A stretch of 64,000 nucleotides of DNA from Bryobacter sp. (GTDB taxonomy: Bacteria > Acidobacteriota > Terriglobia > Bryobacterales > Bryobacteraceae): assembly GCA_022843625.1 (NCBI GenBank), contig JALHNH010000007.1, positions 124,001 through 188,000 of the forward strand, written 5' to 3'. Positions 41,815-50,813 of the stretch are shown piece by piece (position 1 is the stretch's first letter; each line of letters starts with the position of its first letter). A program made the translations under genes and the position numbers. The notes beneath the pieces were generated by a model. That model did not search any database and was not told the DNA's origin. It saw nothing but the letters and a program-made list of their open reading frames with translations.

Positions 41815-42072
41815 CTAGCCGTACACCCGGTACTCGACCGGCTCACCGTCGCGCTTCAATTCGCACACTCGTTCCCGGTAGCCCCCGTCGTAGTCGCACA
41901 CTTTGCCGCCGAAGAACCGCACATGCGTGTACCCGAGCGCACGCAGCTTGGGCCTCAGAATATTCTCCTCAAAGAATCCGCTCCACGACCCTTCGTAGCT
42001 CCGGTAATGCACCAATTCGTCCAGGTCGCGATACCGCTGCGCACTGGCCGCCACTCGTTTTGACATGAACAT
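41815..42072 (-). CDS. Hypothetical protein, 85 residues
   Basis: Begins MFMSKRVAASAQRYRDLDELVHYRSYEGSWSGFFEENILRPKLRALGY. GGGAG site 8 bases before the ATG. The rest contains several Tyr and basic residues. No family known. Located after the conjugation-type genes on the same strand; it may be the last gene of that run. Confidence 0.55.
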   Translation of the reverse strand: MFMSKRVAASAQRYRDLDELVHYRSYEGSWSGFFEENILRPKLRALGYTHVRFFGGKVCDYDGGYRERVCELKRDGEPVEYRVYG

Positions 42073-42315
42073 GTTTCAATCTCCCTTCATTCACTCGCCG
42101 GACTTCCACCAATGCCCTCACCTGCCCGCGCACATCACACCTCGTCTCTCGACGCCCACGCGCGGCGAACCGTGGCCTCAACCGGCCATTTCCGCAAACC
42201 TCCACTCCACACAGGGGATGTCAAAGCGCATATCGCTGAGACTGCGCCACTTACGGGGCGGCCTGCGACACAACTAGGGATCACTTAGGGATTCAATGCA
42301 GCAACGCGGCGGGGA
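42073..42315. other. Intergenic stretch before the replication-relaxation-like gene
   Basis: No convincing ORF. The sequence is GC-rich with no obvious repeat or hairpin by eye. Confidence 0.35.
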
Positions 42316-43128
42316 TCAGGAAAGAAGATCAGCAATGCGCACAACGCGCTTCGCGCGCGTGTCCGTTAGCATTGCTTTGCTCGGATCAGCAGCGAACTCG
42401 CGCGCAAGGGTTACGTACACCTTGTGCACAGCGTTGCGAAATCCGTGGCTGACGAAGTCCGCAAGTTGCGCAGTTGGCGTGGCGTAGATGATGGCGTTCA
42501 CGTACCGCTCATTCGCGAGTGCCTGACCGATGCGTTCGTAGTCCTGCGTTCGTTTGGGCGAACGCTCGTACTCGAGTGCCACAACCGCGGCGCGTTCGCC
42601 GGTGCGAAACTTCACGATCGCGTCAAAGTCCTTGGCATGGACGTTGGCCGTGTAGTTGTTCTCCGCGCGAATCTCCGGCTCGAATTGCCAGTAGCCGAAC
42701 AGCTCGGACCGGCTCACCTGGAGGTAAATCTCGAACAACTCGACATCGTGTCGCACTTGGTTGCGACGGCTGCCGTGCGTCGTCCGCGTACCAATCTCGA
42801 CGATGTCGCGCTCCTTTCCTGCAAGAACAGCTTCGCCTTCGCGCGAAAGTGTCAGCACCGGCGTGTCAAGATCCGGGATAGCAGTGCGTAAGAGGTAACC
42901 CTTCTCGGCCAGCGTGCGCACCCGGCGGCTGAACGTGTCCCACAATGTCTTCTCCATGCGCACCATGCCAGGTCCGATAGACGCGCTACTTGGCGCGGTC
43001 GTTCCGGCCACCCTGTACAAGGCTCGGAACACTTGTCTCACGGTCGCGTGGCCGGCGTGATACACGATGCGGAGTGTTGGGATATCTAGCCGATCAGACA
43101 GCGTGATCGAACCCTTCAGGTACCGCAT
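42316..43128 (-). CDS. Replication-relaxation-family-like protein
   Basis: 270 residues. An N-terminal winged helix (LDIPTLRIVYHAGHATVRQVFRALY, LAEKGYLLR) is followed by an alpha/beta domain with HDVELFEIYLQ, the Glu-containing strand AVVALEYERSPKRTQDYERIGQAL and IIYATPTAQ, which resembles a restriction-endonuclease-like core. The pattern is that of the 'replication-relaxation' family on conjugative plasmids. Start after GAGGTGG. A relaxosome or replication-control role is inferred. Confidence 0.65.
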   Translation of the reverse strand: MRYLKGSITLSDRLDIPTLRIVYHAGHATVRQVFRALYRVAGTTAPSSASIGPGMVRMEKTLWDTFSRRVRTLAEKGYLLRTAIPDLDTPVLTLSREGEAVLAGKERDIVEIGTRTTHGSRRNQVRHDVELFEIYLQVSRSELFGYWQFEPEIRAENNYTANVHAKDFDAIVKFRTGERAAVVALEYERSPKRTQDYERIGQALANERYVNAIIYATPTAQLADFVSHGFRNAVHKVYVTLAREFAADPSKAMLTDTRAKRVVRIADLLS

Positions 43129-43131
43129 CGC

Positions 43132-43623
43132 TTACCACCTCGTCACTTGCCAAGTGCAGCTGCGACCGGTCGGCACCAGAACGGCGCAACCGCTGGCTCC
43201 GCGGACCCACCCGAATGCCCGGACGAGGAGCAACACCTCCTGGTGTTCGCCGCACTCGGAGAAGGAAAGTGCCTGCACTGACCCGCGATCCCAGCTACCC
43301 GAGCCAAGTCGCCCGACGAAAGCATTGGTCAGCGCTGCGAGAAACCAATCCGGCGGCGTGCTTTGCTCGGCCGGGCGATGTAGATGGATCGTTCGTGCCC
43401 CGTTGTGGACGGACACACGCGACGCGTGCCAGCGTGTTTGCGGCAATTGCGCGTTGGCTAGCACCCGATGCGCATCGACGGAAGGGAGGCGCACCAGTCC
43501 GAAGGACTGTGCTCGTGGACGTAACTGGCCCCTCACCTGCACGCCCGTCGTGTTCCAAACTGTTCGTGGGTCCTTCTTGTTCGCCAGCCAAACGGAACCG
43601 AACGACACTGCGTGTACGATCAT
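43132..43623 (-). CDS. Hypothetical protein, 163 residues
   Basis: Mostly beta and basic (MIVHAVSFGSVWLANKKDPRTVWNTTGVQVRGQLRPRAQ...). ATG is in an ATGA overlap with the preceding gene, and the stop is 3 bases from the next. Conserved-looking but not recognised. It lies in the conjugation operon between the coiled-coil membrane protein and the replication-relaxation-like gene. Confidence 0.6.
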   Translation of the reverse strand: MIVHAVSFGSVWLANKKDPRTVWNTTGVQVRGQLRPRAQSFGLVRLPSVDAHRVLANAQLPQTRWHASRVSVHNGARTIHLHRPAEQSTPPDWFLAALTNAFVGRLGSGSWDRGSVQALSFSECGEHQEVLLLVRAFGWVRGASGCAVLVPTGRSCTWQVTRW

Positions 43624-44399
43624 GAGCCGTTCCTCTTCGACTTCGCTGCCAACTGACCTTCCGCTCTCGCAAGGCGAGCCGCGAGTTCAGCATTGGGGGA
43701 CTCCGCCGTGCGGTGTTGCAGATCGTCTTCGAGTTGGCGAAGCCGCGCTTCGATCTTGGCGCTCTCCGTCTCCCTGTCAGTGAGCTTCGCCGTCAACCTG
43801 GCCACTTCTGTCTTGGACGCTGCCAGATCCGAGAGCAGTTCATCCAAGGTCTGACCGCCCTCAGTGTTCAGTGTGGGCAGGCCGTCCACCACGCGGTTGC
43901 ACATTTCCATGTGCCGGTTGTGCGTAGCAATGGCCTCCCGCGCCCGCAGTTCGGTAAGAGTTCGCGCGTTGATGGCGTCGGCCAAGGATTCGGCCGCCAC
44001 CCACTTCACCTGCCGCAGCTTGTCCCACCACAGCCAGCACGTGGTCAGCAGGATGACGATCAGCGCCAACTGGAACGCGCACAGCCTGAAGTAGGGATTC
44101 TCGACCGACTGCTCGGAGAGAACGGCAAAACGGCGGTCGAACTCGTCACCCCACCGGATCTGCCGAGGATTCAGAACCCGAAGATAGAAGCCGAAGATTG
44201 ATTCGCGCGGCTCGATTTGGTTCAGCGGAATCGGCCTGTACGGCTGCTTCGGATCGACACCGACGTATCCATCCCCACTCGGGACGACTCTCGGCGCGGG
44301 CTGCTGCTTCTTCTGGTTGGCCTGCTGTGGTGGTGATTGCGCCAGCACGACACCGAGCGCAAGCAGAAACCCGACTGACGCAACTAAAGTGATGCGCAT
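43620..44399 (-). CDS. Coiled-coil membrane protein in the conjugation operon
   Basis: 259 residues. Signal peptide (MRITLVASVGFLLALGVVLA), proline/glutamine-rich linker, a transmembrane helix (LCAFQLALIVILLTTCWLWW, about 107-126) and a long C-terminal coiled-coil ending RLARAEGQLAAKSKR. GGAGG before ATG. It overlaps the 163-residue gene by 4 bases. No known VirB equivalent; perhaps a scaffold of the secretion machine. Confidence 0.65.
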   Translation of the reverse strand: MRITLVASVGFLLALGVVLAQSPPQQANQKKQQPAPRVVPSGDGYVGVDPKQPYRPIPLNQIEPRESIFGFYLRVLNPRQIRWGDEFDRRFAVLSEQSVENPYFRLCAFQLALIVILLTTCWLWWDKLRQVKWVAAESLADAINARTLTELRAREAIATHNRHMEMCNRVVDGLPTLNTEGGQTLDELLSDLAASKTEVARLTAKLTDRETESAKIEARLRQLEDDLQHRTAESPNAELAARLARAEGQLAAKSKRNGS

Positions 44400-44407
44400 C
44401 CTGCCTC

Positions 44408-46186
44408 CTATCTGCGACGGGCCATCGAAATAGTCGCCGCAAGCTTTGCGTCCTTGAACCGCAGGTTGGCGCCAGAATCGCTTCGGCTTCCGATCAGGTT
44501 CGGCAACAGACGCGGCTCAAACAACGGGACGCGAACATCGGCGGGCGGGCGGACGTGCAGACGGCCGTGCAATGTGCCCTGGACGGGGTCCGTCATGAGA
44601 ATTTCCATCTTGCCCTTGCCGAGATTCTTGATGTGGTGGTCGAGCGCGCGGTATTCGAGCTGTTCGCGCTCGCTGGCGCCCATGGCTTTCTGGTAGCTTT
44701 CGAATCCGAGGAAATCCTTGCGCCAGAGTTGGTGCGTGCGCTTCTGCACCGGCACCTGCGAGGACGCCTGCTTGAAATACTTGGCCGTCTCTTCGTCGCG
44801 CGTTTGAAGCAACATAGTTGTGCCCGGCGCCGATGACACGTCCTGCAGGAAGCCTTTACCCACCTGCAACAGTTGTGGCAAGGATTGCATGGAAAACAGG
44901 AATGCCGTGTTCGTGCCGCGGGCAGTGTTTAGAATCTGGGCAAAGTTGCGGTAGCCGAAGGGCGCGAACTCGTCCATCACCACGGAAAACAACGGGCGGT
45001 TCTTGCGCCGGCGCTCCGTCTCTGACTCGTACCGCTTGCCGACCACCAATTGCAGGTTCTGCAGCATCATCTTGCCGAGCGCGCGCACCGGGGCGGTGTT
45101 CTTGTTGATGTTCAGGCTGACGAACAGGATTAGTTCCTGGTCGATCACCTCGTCCAGCGACAGAAGATTGTCGTAGGAACCAGTGATCACGCTGAGCTCG
45201 TCGTCGAGGAAGGTCATGCATTCGTTCAAAAGACCCTGAATCTTAGGGACGCGGTCGCGGTCATGGAAGGACTGGAACAGGTTCTTGGCCGACATCTCGA
45301 AGTTCAACCGGCGCTGGGCGGAGATTTCTGGATCGCGAGCGATGCGCGCGCGGGCGATCGCGACCTGTTCCTCAATGACGCCTGCGTCGAGCGCCATCAC
45401 CATCACGTCATAGAAGTTGAAACGCTTGCCGGTGTAGTGCAGCACGCGGACGATGTCCGAAAGGTAGTTCAACTGGTGCTTGGCGAAGAACTCGTCATGC
45501 AGGTCGAACGAACCGAATATCATCGACACCTGTGCCATGTAGTTGTCGTCGTTGGAGGCGAACGGGTTGTACTGGACCGAGAGATCCGGGCGCGACGGAT
45601 TGAGTAGGCGAAGATCGGCCATACGCCCGGCACGGTGGATGTACGGCAGCAGCGAGTGGAAGAACTCCAGGTCCCCCTTGCCGTCGAAGATCAGCATAGG
45701 GATGCGGTGGCGCTCGCCTTCCGGCCCCACCTGACGCATCAGGTCCTGGCTGATGATGTTGCGCAGTAGCGTCGTTTTGCCGGAGCCGGTCTGTCCGAGC
45801 ACAACGGCCTGCATGACTCGCGTGTCGTCGGCCCACTTCCACGGCTTGCCGTGCACGTCATAGCCGAGAACAACGCTGTTCTCCCTCCACGTGCGTTCCA
45901 CGATCTGGCGTTCGCCGCGAGTGGGAATGGTCGGCAACTGGTTCGGCCACGCCTGCTCACGTGCCGTCTTGGCATGCGTGAGTTGGTACACGGCGAGGTA
46001 CACAATTAGGCCGAGCCAGATCAACCACATGGTGATCTCGGCGATTTGGCGGTCGTACAAGAACCAGGCATATTTGGCAATCAGGACGAGCACGAAGTAC
46101 GCGCATAGGATCAGAAGCCACACCAAGAGGGCGGGGTTCTCCTCGATCAGGGAAGGGCGGTACTTGGGATTGGGGTTGTAGTCCAC
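44408..46186 (-). CDS. Type IV coupling ATPase (VirD4/TraG/TraD type)
   Basis: 592 residues. Two N-terminal membrane helices (ALLVWLLILCAYFVLVLIA, MWLIWLGLIVYLAVY), then Walker A LGQTGSGKTTLL near residue 130, Walker B VVMDEFAPFGYRNF near 400, and the family's late FSMQSLPQLLQVG and TMLLQTRDEETAKYF regions. It should feed the relaxosome into the secretion channel using ATP. GTG start after GGAGGCAGCC. The family assignment is sure; the relaxase partner is not in the window. Confidence 0.9.
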   Translation of the reverse strand: MDYNPNPKYRPSLIEENPALLVWLLILCAYFVLVLIAKYAWFLYDRQIAEITMWLIWLGLIVYLAVYQLTHAKTAREQAWPNQLPTIPTRGERQIVERTWRENSVVLGYDVHGKPWKWADDTRVMQAVVLGQTGSGKTTLLRNIISQDLMRQVGPEGERHRIPMLIFDGKGDLEFFHSLLPYIHRAGRMADLRLLNPSRPDLSVQYNPFASNDDNYMAQVSMIFGSFDLHDEFFAKHQLNYLSDIVRVLHYTGKRFNFYDVMVMALDAGVIEEQVAIARARIARDPEISAQRRLNFEMSAKNLFQSFHDRDRVPKIQGLLNECMTFLDDELSVITGSYDNLLSLDEVIDQELILFVSLNINKNTAPVRALGKMMLQNLQLVVGKRYESETERRRKNRPLFSVVMDEFAPFGYRNFAQILNTARGTNTAFLFSMQSLPQLLQVGKGFLQDVSSAPGTTMLLQTRDEETAKYFKQASSQVPVQKRTHQLWRKDFLGFESYQKAMGASEREQLEYRALDHHIKNLGKGKMEILMTDPVQGTLHGRLHVRPPADVRVPLFEPRLLPNLIGSRSDSGANLRFKDAKLAATISMARRR

Positions 46187-46205
46187 GGCTGCCTCCTAGC
46201 GCCGG

Positions 46206-46454
46206 TCAGCGCACGTGGAAGAAGTACACGACCAGCATTCCGAGCAGACCGATTCCGACCGCCGCGACCAGCCACTTCTGAGCGCGGCGCGATTGCGACT
46301 GGAACGGATTTCGGGGCTCCAGCGTAATGTCGCCGATCATGTTCCGCAGGCCCATGTGATGGCGATTGCGAAGAAGTTGCTCGAACTCGGCGTGCACCTG
46401 TTCCGGCGTCACGTTGGCCGGTCGCTGTACATCGTCAACGAGTGCTACCGGCAT
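46206..46454 (-). CDS. Small C-terminally anchored protein, 82 residues
   Basis: ATG after GGGAGG. N-terminal soluble part (VTPEQVHAEFEQLLRNRHHMGLRNMIGDITLEPRNPFQ) and one C-terminal helix (WLVAAVGIGLLGMLVVYFF). It overlaps the VirB9 gene by 20 bases. Position beside VirB9 suggests a lipoprotein-VirB7-like role, but no lipobox is visible; the orientation is also wrong for VirB7. Not recognised as a family. Confidence 0.55.
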   Translation of the reverse strand: MPVALVDDVQRPANVTPEQVHAEFEQLLRNRHHMGLRNMIGDITLEPRNPFQSQSRRAQKWLVAAVGIGLLGMLVVYFFHVR

Positions 46455-47325
46455 TGGCAACCTCCCGCCGGTCGTTCGCCCGCAGCACGAGCACGGCCTG
46501 GACCGGCCCCTTGGCATCGGCAGCGAACTCCAGCTTCAGTGCCGCGGGGGGCTCGGCCGGTTCGGGAGGCTGTTCGACCGCCACCCAACCGAAACCGTGC
46601 CCTCCGGTAGGCACGAACGAGATGTGGTCAGCGTCCAGCACCACCAGTTCCCTCTGCGCGTCTGCCTTGAGGGACCGCTGAGCTTTTTCTCCGAGCTGTT
46701 GCTCCGCTAGCGGAACCAGAGACAGCTGCGCCCGGACGCCGCTGAGGAGCCACGCGCTTGGGCGTGCTAGTTGGTACCCGGCCGCGGACTGGTTGTGGAC
46801 TGCGTACCGAACGTACAGCTTGTCGCCTTGCCGGAACAGGTCCCGCAACGTCACTGCCACCCGACCTGCTGTCTCCCGCTCGCCGTGCATCGTGATCGGC
46901 GTCGCCTTTGTTAGCATTTCCCGGGGCAACGGGACAGTTTTTTCAGCAGCCTCCACGGCCGGCTCCGGCTGGGAGGCTTGAGAGACGGTGGTCGGCGACT
47001 GGTCAATCGCGAAGTGCATCTGGGCGACGCTCGCCGCCGGCAACAACTCGTAGGCGTACCGGCCCGCGTTCGTCCAGATGAAGAGGTTGGTCTGCGCACC
47101 GTCCTCGGTAGGCTTGATGAAGACTTTGTTGTCCCGGCGCTCGACGGTGAAAGCGCCTGTGTTGCCGACGGCGACCATCGTGACCGGGTCGGCGACTTCG
47201 ATCACGGTCAGGTGATCCTTGGCCGTCTCCACCCTGATCACCTTCTTGTTATCCAGCGGCTGTGTTTCGAGCTTCTGCCCGAGTGCCGCCGACGCCGCCA
47301 GCGCGGCTACGATCAGCGTTCTCAT
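46435..47325 (-). CDS. VirB9/TrbG/CagX-family outer-membrane-ring protein
   Basis: 296 residues with signal peptide (MRTLIVAALAASAALG). Beta-rich N-terminal domain VIRVETAKDHLTVIEVADPVTMVAVG, TNLFIWTNAGRYAYEL, as in VirB9, and C-terminal FVPTGGHGFGWVAVEQPPEP, a WVAVE-type strand. It builds the periplasmic/outer membrane part of the channel with VirB7/VirB10. AAAGGAG before ATG. Confidence 0.78.
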   Translation of the reverse strand: MRTLIVAALAASAALGQKLETQPLDNKKVIRVETAKDHLTVIEVADPVTMVAVGNTGAFTVERRDNKVFIKPTEDGAQTNLFIWTNAGRYAYELLPAASVAQMHFAIDQSPTTVSQASQPEPAVEAAEKTVPLPREMLTKATPITMHGERETAGRVAVTLRDLFRQGDKLYVRYAVHNQSAAGYQLARPSAWLLSGVRAQLSLVPLAEQQLGEKAQRSLKADAQRELVVLDADHISFVPTGGHGFGWVAVEQPPEPAEPPAALKLEFAADAKGPVQAVLVLRANDRREVANAGSTR

Positions 47326-47394
47326 TTTGCACGCTCCTTTGAACCCGGCGCACCAGAGCTCCGAAGAGCCCTGGCCGCGTCGGTTTGGTTGTGA

Positions 47395-50022
47395 CTACTG
47401 CTTCACCTGCGGAACCTGCTTGGTGGGCATCGCAACCTTTCCGTTGCGCACTTCGCCCGCGCCCGCTTCGCACGGGAACGGATGAACCCATCGCACACGG
47501 CCGCCGTCGTAGACCACCTTGCCGTCCTGCGTCACCGCCATCAGGAAGGTCATCTTGGTGTAGCTTTCGCCTGTTTCGGTTTCTACGCTTTCAACGAGGA
47601 ATACCCGACCTTCCTCGTCGACTTCCACTTCGCCATCGCGAACCTTCGGCGCGGCCAGTTGCACTGGACGTCCGCCGGTCCGCTCGACGATTGCCTTCAA
47701 CAGTTCGTTCGGAAACGCATAGAACGGCAGAGCACCCGATGACTGGTCGCTCTTGGTGCTGCAGACCACTGTGTACAGGGCCTGGAGCCATCCCATGCGG
47801 TTCTCTTCTTTGCGTGCCGCCCAAGTGCGCACGAGCCAGATCAACGACCGGATCTCTTCCTGCCACTGCTGTTCATACGCCGTGAGCGCCGCTCGCGCCT
47901 GGCACAGAACGTGCAGCACCTTCGGCTTCTGCTCGCGATCTTCCTTTACTGATTCGAACGCGGCCTCGGCCTTCTGCACCGCATCCTGCAACAACTTCTT
48001 CTTTTCGATGCCGGCCATCAGCGTCAGTGCCCAGGCTCGATTCAGCCTGCGGCACTCCTCGACCATCTCCTCGGTGAACTCGTATCCTTGGACTAGGCCT
48101 CGGAACTGCCCAACAGGCATGCGATTGGCGAAGAAGTCGGTCAGCTCTTTGCGGACCAGGTTGTACATGGAGCCGATACGGTCAGTGGTCGGACAGTCGA
48201 AGTGCTCAGGCAGATCCTTAACAGACCGCACCCGCTTTGCCCGTAACCATTGCGCCGCTGGACTCTGCTTGATCTGCTCGCGGATCGAGCGGATCTTCTC
48301 CTGGTCAGGTGTTACGCCGTGTTTCAGTTGGTCCAAGGCAAGCTGAAGCTGCTCGACCAGTTCCCGGTGAAGGTCTTCCCGGCCGGCCGCGGTGCACTGA
48401 GTCATCAGGTCGGTGATTGAGCCGATCTGGTTTCCCATTGCACCCACTGCCACCTGCGGAAGGTTCCACCAGGGTGAGCGAGCCTTCTTCGCCTTGGTCT
48501 TTTCGATCGCGCCGGTCCCGCGGTAGTTGAAGCGATGGTCCACAAACCTCGGGAACCGGTCGCCTTCCACCACGCAGACGAAATCGAAATCGTAGTCGCC
48601 GCCATTCTTGGCTGCGGTTTTCGAGTGGAGCGTGAACGTGCCTTCCAACTCGATCTGCTCCGCCGCGACGCGCGATGCCAGACTTTCCGCTACCGGGCAG
48701 CCTTGACGATCGAGTTCGCAACGGATCAGGCCCCGCAACTCAGGAGCGGGAATCTTCGTGTACGGAAGCAGGTCCTCTTTCATGCGCACGGGATACCGCA
48801 CCACCAGCCCCCGGCTTGTGGCCAAGGCGTTGACAGAGCGGTCCTGTGGCATCCAGTCGGACCCGGAGTAGACCTTGCCTTCGTGCAGCATCAGGTAGCC
48901 GTCGTCAGCCAGGGCGAACGCCGGCATCTCGAAGCCACCAGCCGTGCACACCTTGAACGCCCAGCGCGCGAGAGTCCGCTCCAACTGACTGTTGACCCAG
49001 GGGTGCTGGACCATGTAGCCGGTCGGGTCGGCCTTCAGCACTGCTTCGAGAACCGTTCTTTCAACGGAGGTTGCCTGATCGTCTTCGGCGGGAATCTCAT
49101 CGACCAGCGGCTGCTGAGTCTCCGATATCCCTAGAAGCTCGAACAACCCGGTGAAGTCACGGTCTTCGAGGAATGCCTTGAGCTTGGCGGTTTCGGCGAG
49201 GGCGTGCGGCTTGATTTCGAGTTCGAACGAGTCTTCCGGGGCGTGTTGCACCACCGTGTAGCTCGACTCGAAGTTCAGAGGCCGCGAGTAGTCGCGAATT
49301 CCGAGGATCATTTCGCCGGCGAACGTGCGTGCTTCGCCAGTGAGCCAGGCAATGAGCTTGCTGGGACCCTTGTATTCGGGCTTGACGGAGGATACGGGGA
49401 CGATCAGGTCCGTGTCGAGCGCGTCGGCCACGTCGTCCGGCATGATCTTAAACGATCCTTTTGCTTGTGTGTTTGCGAACGCGAGGCGGAACTGGTAGAA
49501 GCGGCCGTCGGGCAGGCTCAGCTTGTCAAAGATCGACTTGCGAAGCCAGCCGCGGCAGTCGTTCGTTCCCAGTTCGTGATCGGGTACCACAGTGACGCGG
49601 CCTGTCGGAATCTGCATTCTCACCGCACAAGGCGAGACCAGAATCCCGAAGTAGGTCACGGCAGCTTGCGGCCAGTCGGAAAAGCGCGCGGCAAGCGGAC
49701 GCTCGAAGCGAGAGTCCACTGCGTAGTACTTCCCGTTCTTGGCTGAACCCGATGCGCCGATCAGCCGGTAGTCGGTGCCATCCACGTTGAAGCGTGACAG
49801 GGCACTTTCCACGCGGGCCCGTTCCACTTGGTCGAGCGGTTCGGGCGTCACAGTCACCGAAGCGACACGAATGCCGGGGCAGAGTGCTTCCAGCAGTGTG
49901 TTGTGCAACTGCGCCTGTGGGCTGACGTTCGGCATCTTGCGTTCGATCTTTCCTTCCTTCGTGACCTGGAGGTTGATGACCGCAAGGCCACTGGTTCTTG
50001 TAACGGATGGTTGGGTGTTCAT
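47395..50022 (-). CDS. Predicted two-barrel RNA polymerase-like protein (eukaryotic RdRP/YonO type) in the T4SS operon
   Basis: 875 residues. A barrel segment with LADDGYLMLHEGKVYSGSD (371-389) leads to GLVVRYPVRMKEDLLPYTKI (405-424), then GGDYDFDFVCVV (474-485), then GNQIGSITDLM (530-540) and LALDQLKHG (561-569). The order and patterns match eukaryotic RdRPs: 'aDe-g-L--g-vf', 'G-v-v-r-P--hpgDi--l-av', 'GGDLDGDly-v', 'n-iG-ia--h', 'aVD--KtG'. Three aspartates (476, 478, 480) are present, but the usual DGD Gly is Phe479. I infer an active or diverged polymerase; activity is unproven. CAGGAG before ATG. Confidence 0.6.
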   Translation of the reverse strand: MNTQPSVTRTSGLAVINLQVTKEGKIERKMPNVSPQAQLHNTLLEALCPGIRVASVTVTPEPLDQVERARVESALSRFNVDGTDYRLIGASGSAKNGKYYAVDSRFERPLAARFSDWPQAAVTYFGILVSPCAVRMQIPTGRVTVVPDHELGTNDCRGWLRKSIFDKLSLPDGRFYQFRLAFANTQAKGSFKIMPDDVADALDTDLIVPVSSVKPEYKGPSKLIAWLTGEARTFAGEMILGIRDYSRPLNFESSYTVVQHAPEDSFELEIKPHALAETAKLKAFLEDRDFTGLFELLGISETQQPLVDEIPAEDDQATSVERTVLEAVLKADPTGYMVQHPWVNSQLERTLARWAFKVCTAGGFEMPAFALADDGYLMLHEGKVYSGSDWMPQDRSVNALATSRGLVVRYPVRMKEDLLPYTKIPAPELRGLIRCELDRQGCPVAESLASRVAAEQIELEGTFTLHSKTAAKNGGDYDFDFVCVVEGDRFPRFVDHRFNYRGTGAIEKTKAKKARSPWWNLPQVAVGAMGNQIGSITDLMTQCTAAGREDLHRELVEQLQLALDQLKHGVTPDQEKIRSIREQIKQSPAAQWLRAKRVRSVKDLPEHFDCPTTDRIGSMYNLVRKELTDFFANRMPVGQFRGLVQGYEFTEEMVEECRRLNRAWALTLMAGIEKKKLLQDAVQKAEAAFESVKEDREQKPKVLHVLCQARAALTAYEQQWQEEIRSLIWLVRTWAARKEENRMGWLQALYTVVCSTKSDQSSGALPFYAFPNELLKAIVERTGGRPVQLAAPKVRDGEVEVDEEGRVFLVESVETETGESYTKMTFLMAVTQDGKVVYDGGRVRWVHPFPCEAGAGEVRNGKVAMPTKQVPQVKQ

Positions 50023-50224
50023 TGGTTTCTCCTGAAGACGGCTGTTGGGGTTGGCAACAAGCCGTCGGCACGGAGAGCCCAAGGGGTCCCCACGCTTAGC
50101 CTGCTGCCGAAACACTGAAGTCTCGGGTCAGGCCTCGTGATGGGAGACCGCCCTATTCCGTTGTCTTGCCTGCTTTCGAGGGCAGGTTGCAATCAACGCA
50201 GGTTGAAGGCGCTGAATGCGAATT

Positions 50225-50241
50225 CCCACGCGAGTCGTGGG
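50225..50241 (-). terminator. Hairpin just after a small gene
   Basis: A 6-bp perfect stem with 5-base loop (cccacg / cgtggg on the plus strand) sits about 11 bases past the stop of the gene at 50252-50593 and 200 bases before the polymerase-like gene. No T-run follows, so intrinsic termination is doubtful; it may be an attenuator or RNA stability element. Confidence 0.35.
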
Positions 50242-50251
50242 CGCCTTCTAC

Positions 50252-50593
50252 TCAACTTTCGTTGGTGGTAGAAACCCGTGAAACGGAATCCGGCGGCGCA
50301 AGTTCCTTCACAAGCGTCACGCTGGTTCCTTGAAGCTTTTGGGCGACCGTGTACTCGGTCACGACGAAAACGCGGCTGTCGCCCTTGAATGCCGCGATGA
50401 GAGCCTCGGCCTCGCTCGCGACCTCCTGGTCCAGGGTCAGTGCCCCGCGACGGTTCGATGCTTTGGCCACGAAATAGCGCTGGCCGTCGTTCGACTGGCT
50501 CCGCGAGCGGCGGCCGTTGCCCCGCCTACGGGACTCGCGCTTGGGCGCTTCTGTTGCTTTCCCCGACGCGACTGCTTCAGCAACTGAACTCAT
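50252..50593 (-). CDS. Hypothetical protein with basic N-terminus, 113 residues
   Basis: Begins MSSVAEAVASGKATEAPKRESRRRGNGRRSRSQ, an Arg-rich disordered segment, then a small beta/alpha domain (RYFVAKASNRRGALTLDQEVASEAEALIAAFKGDSRVFVVTEY). AGGAGG precedes the ATG. Overlaps the 78-residue gene upstream by 17 bases. Basic tail suggests nucleic-acid binding. Family unknown; it precedes the polymerase-like gene. Confidence 0.6.
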   Translation of the reverse strand: MSSVAEAVASGKATEAPKRESRRRGNGRRSRSQSNDGQRYFVAKASNRRGALTLDQEVASEAEALIAAFKGDSRVFVVTEYTVAQKLQGTSVTLVKELAPPDSVSRVSTTNES

Positions 50594-50813
50594 GATTTCC
50601 TCCTGTTCGTCCGCTGACGAGCTTCCAGTGATCTTCGAATGACTCGGTGTCGGGCTCCACGCGACCGTCAGTAGTCAGCCTCAAATAGCGGCGCGTTCCG
50701 ATGTGCTTGTAGTGCTCGACGCCGTCTCTGCGGTACATCCACATGAACTCGGCACACAGCTCGGGCGCGAGTCTGGTTTCGAGCGGCGCCCAATTGGGAA
50801 TGAGATCGCTCAT
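50577..50813 (-). CDS. Hypothetical protein, 78 residues
   Basis: Begins MSDLIPNWAPLETRLAPELCAEFMWMYRRDGVEHYKHIGTRRYLRL. ATGA overlap with the VirB8 gene, so it is coupled to the T4SS. Trp/Tyr-rich compact domain, no membrane segment. Not recognised. Confidence 0.6.
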   Translation of the reverse strand: MSDLIPNWAPLETRLAPELCAEFMWMYRRDGVEHYKHIGTRRYLRLTTDGRVEPDTESFEDHWKLVSGRTGGNHEFSC

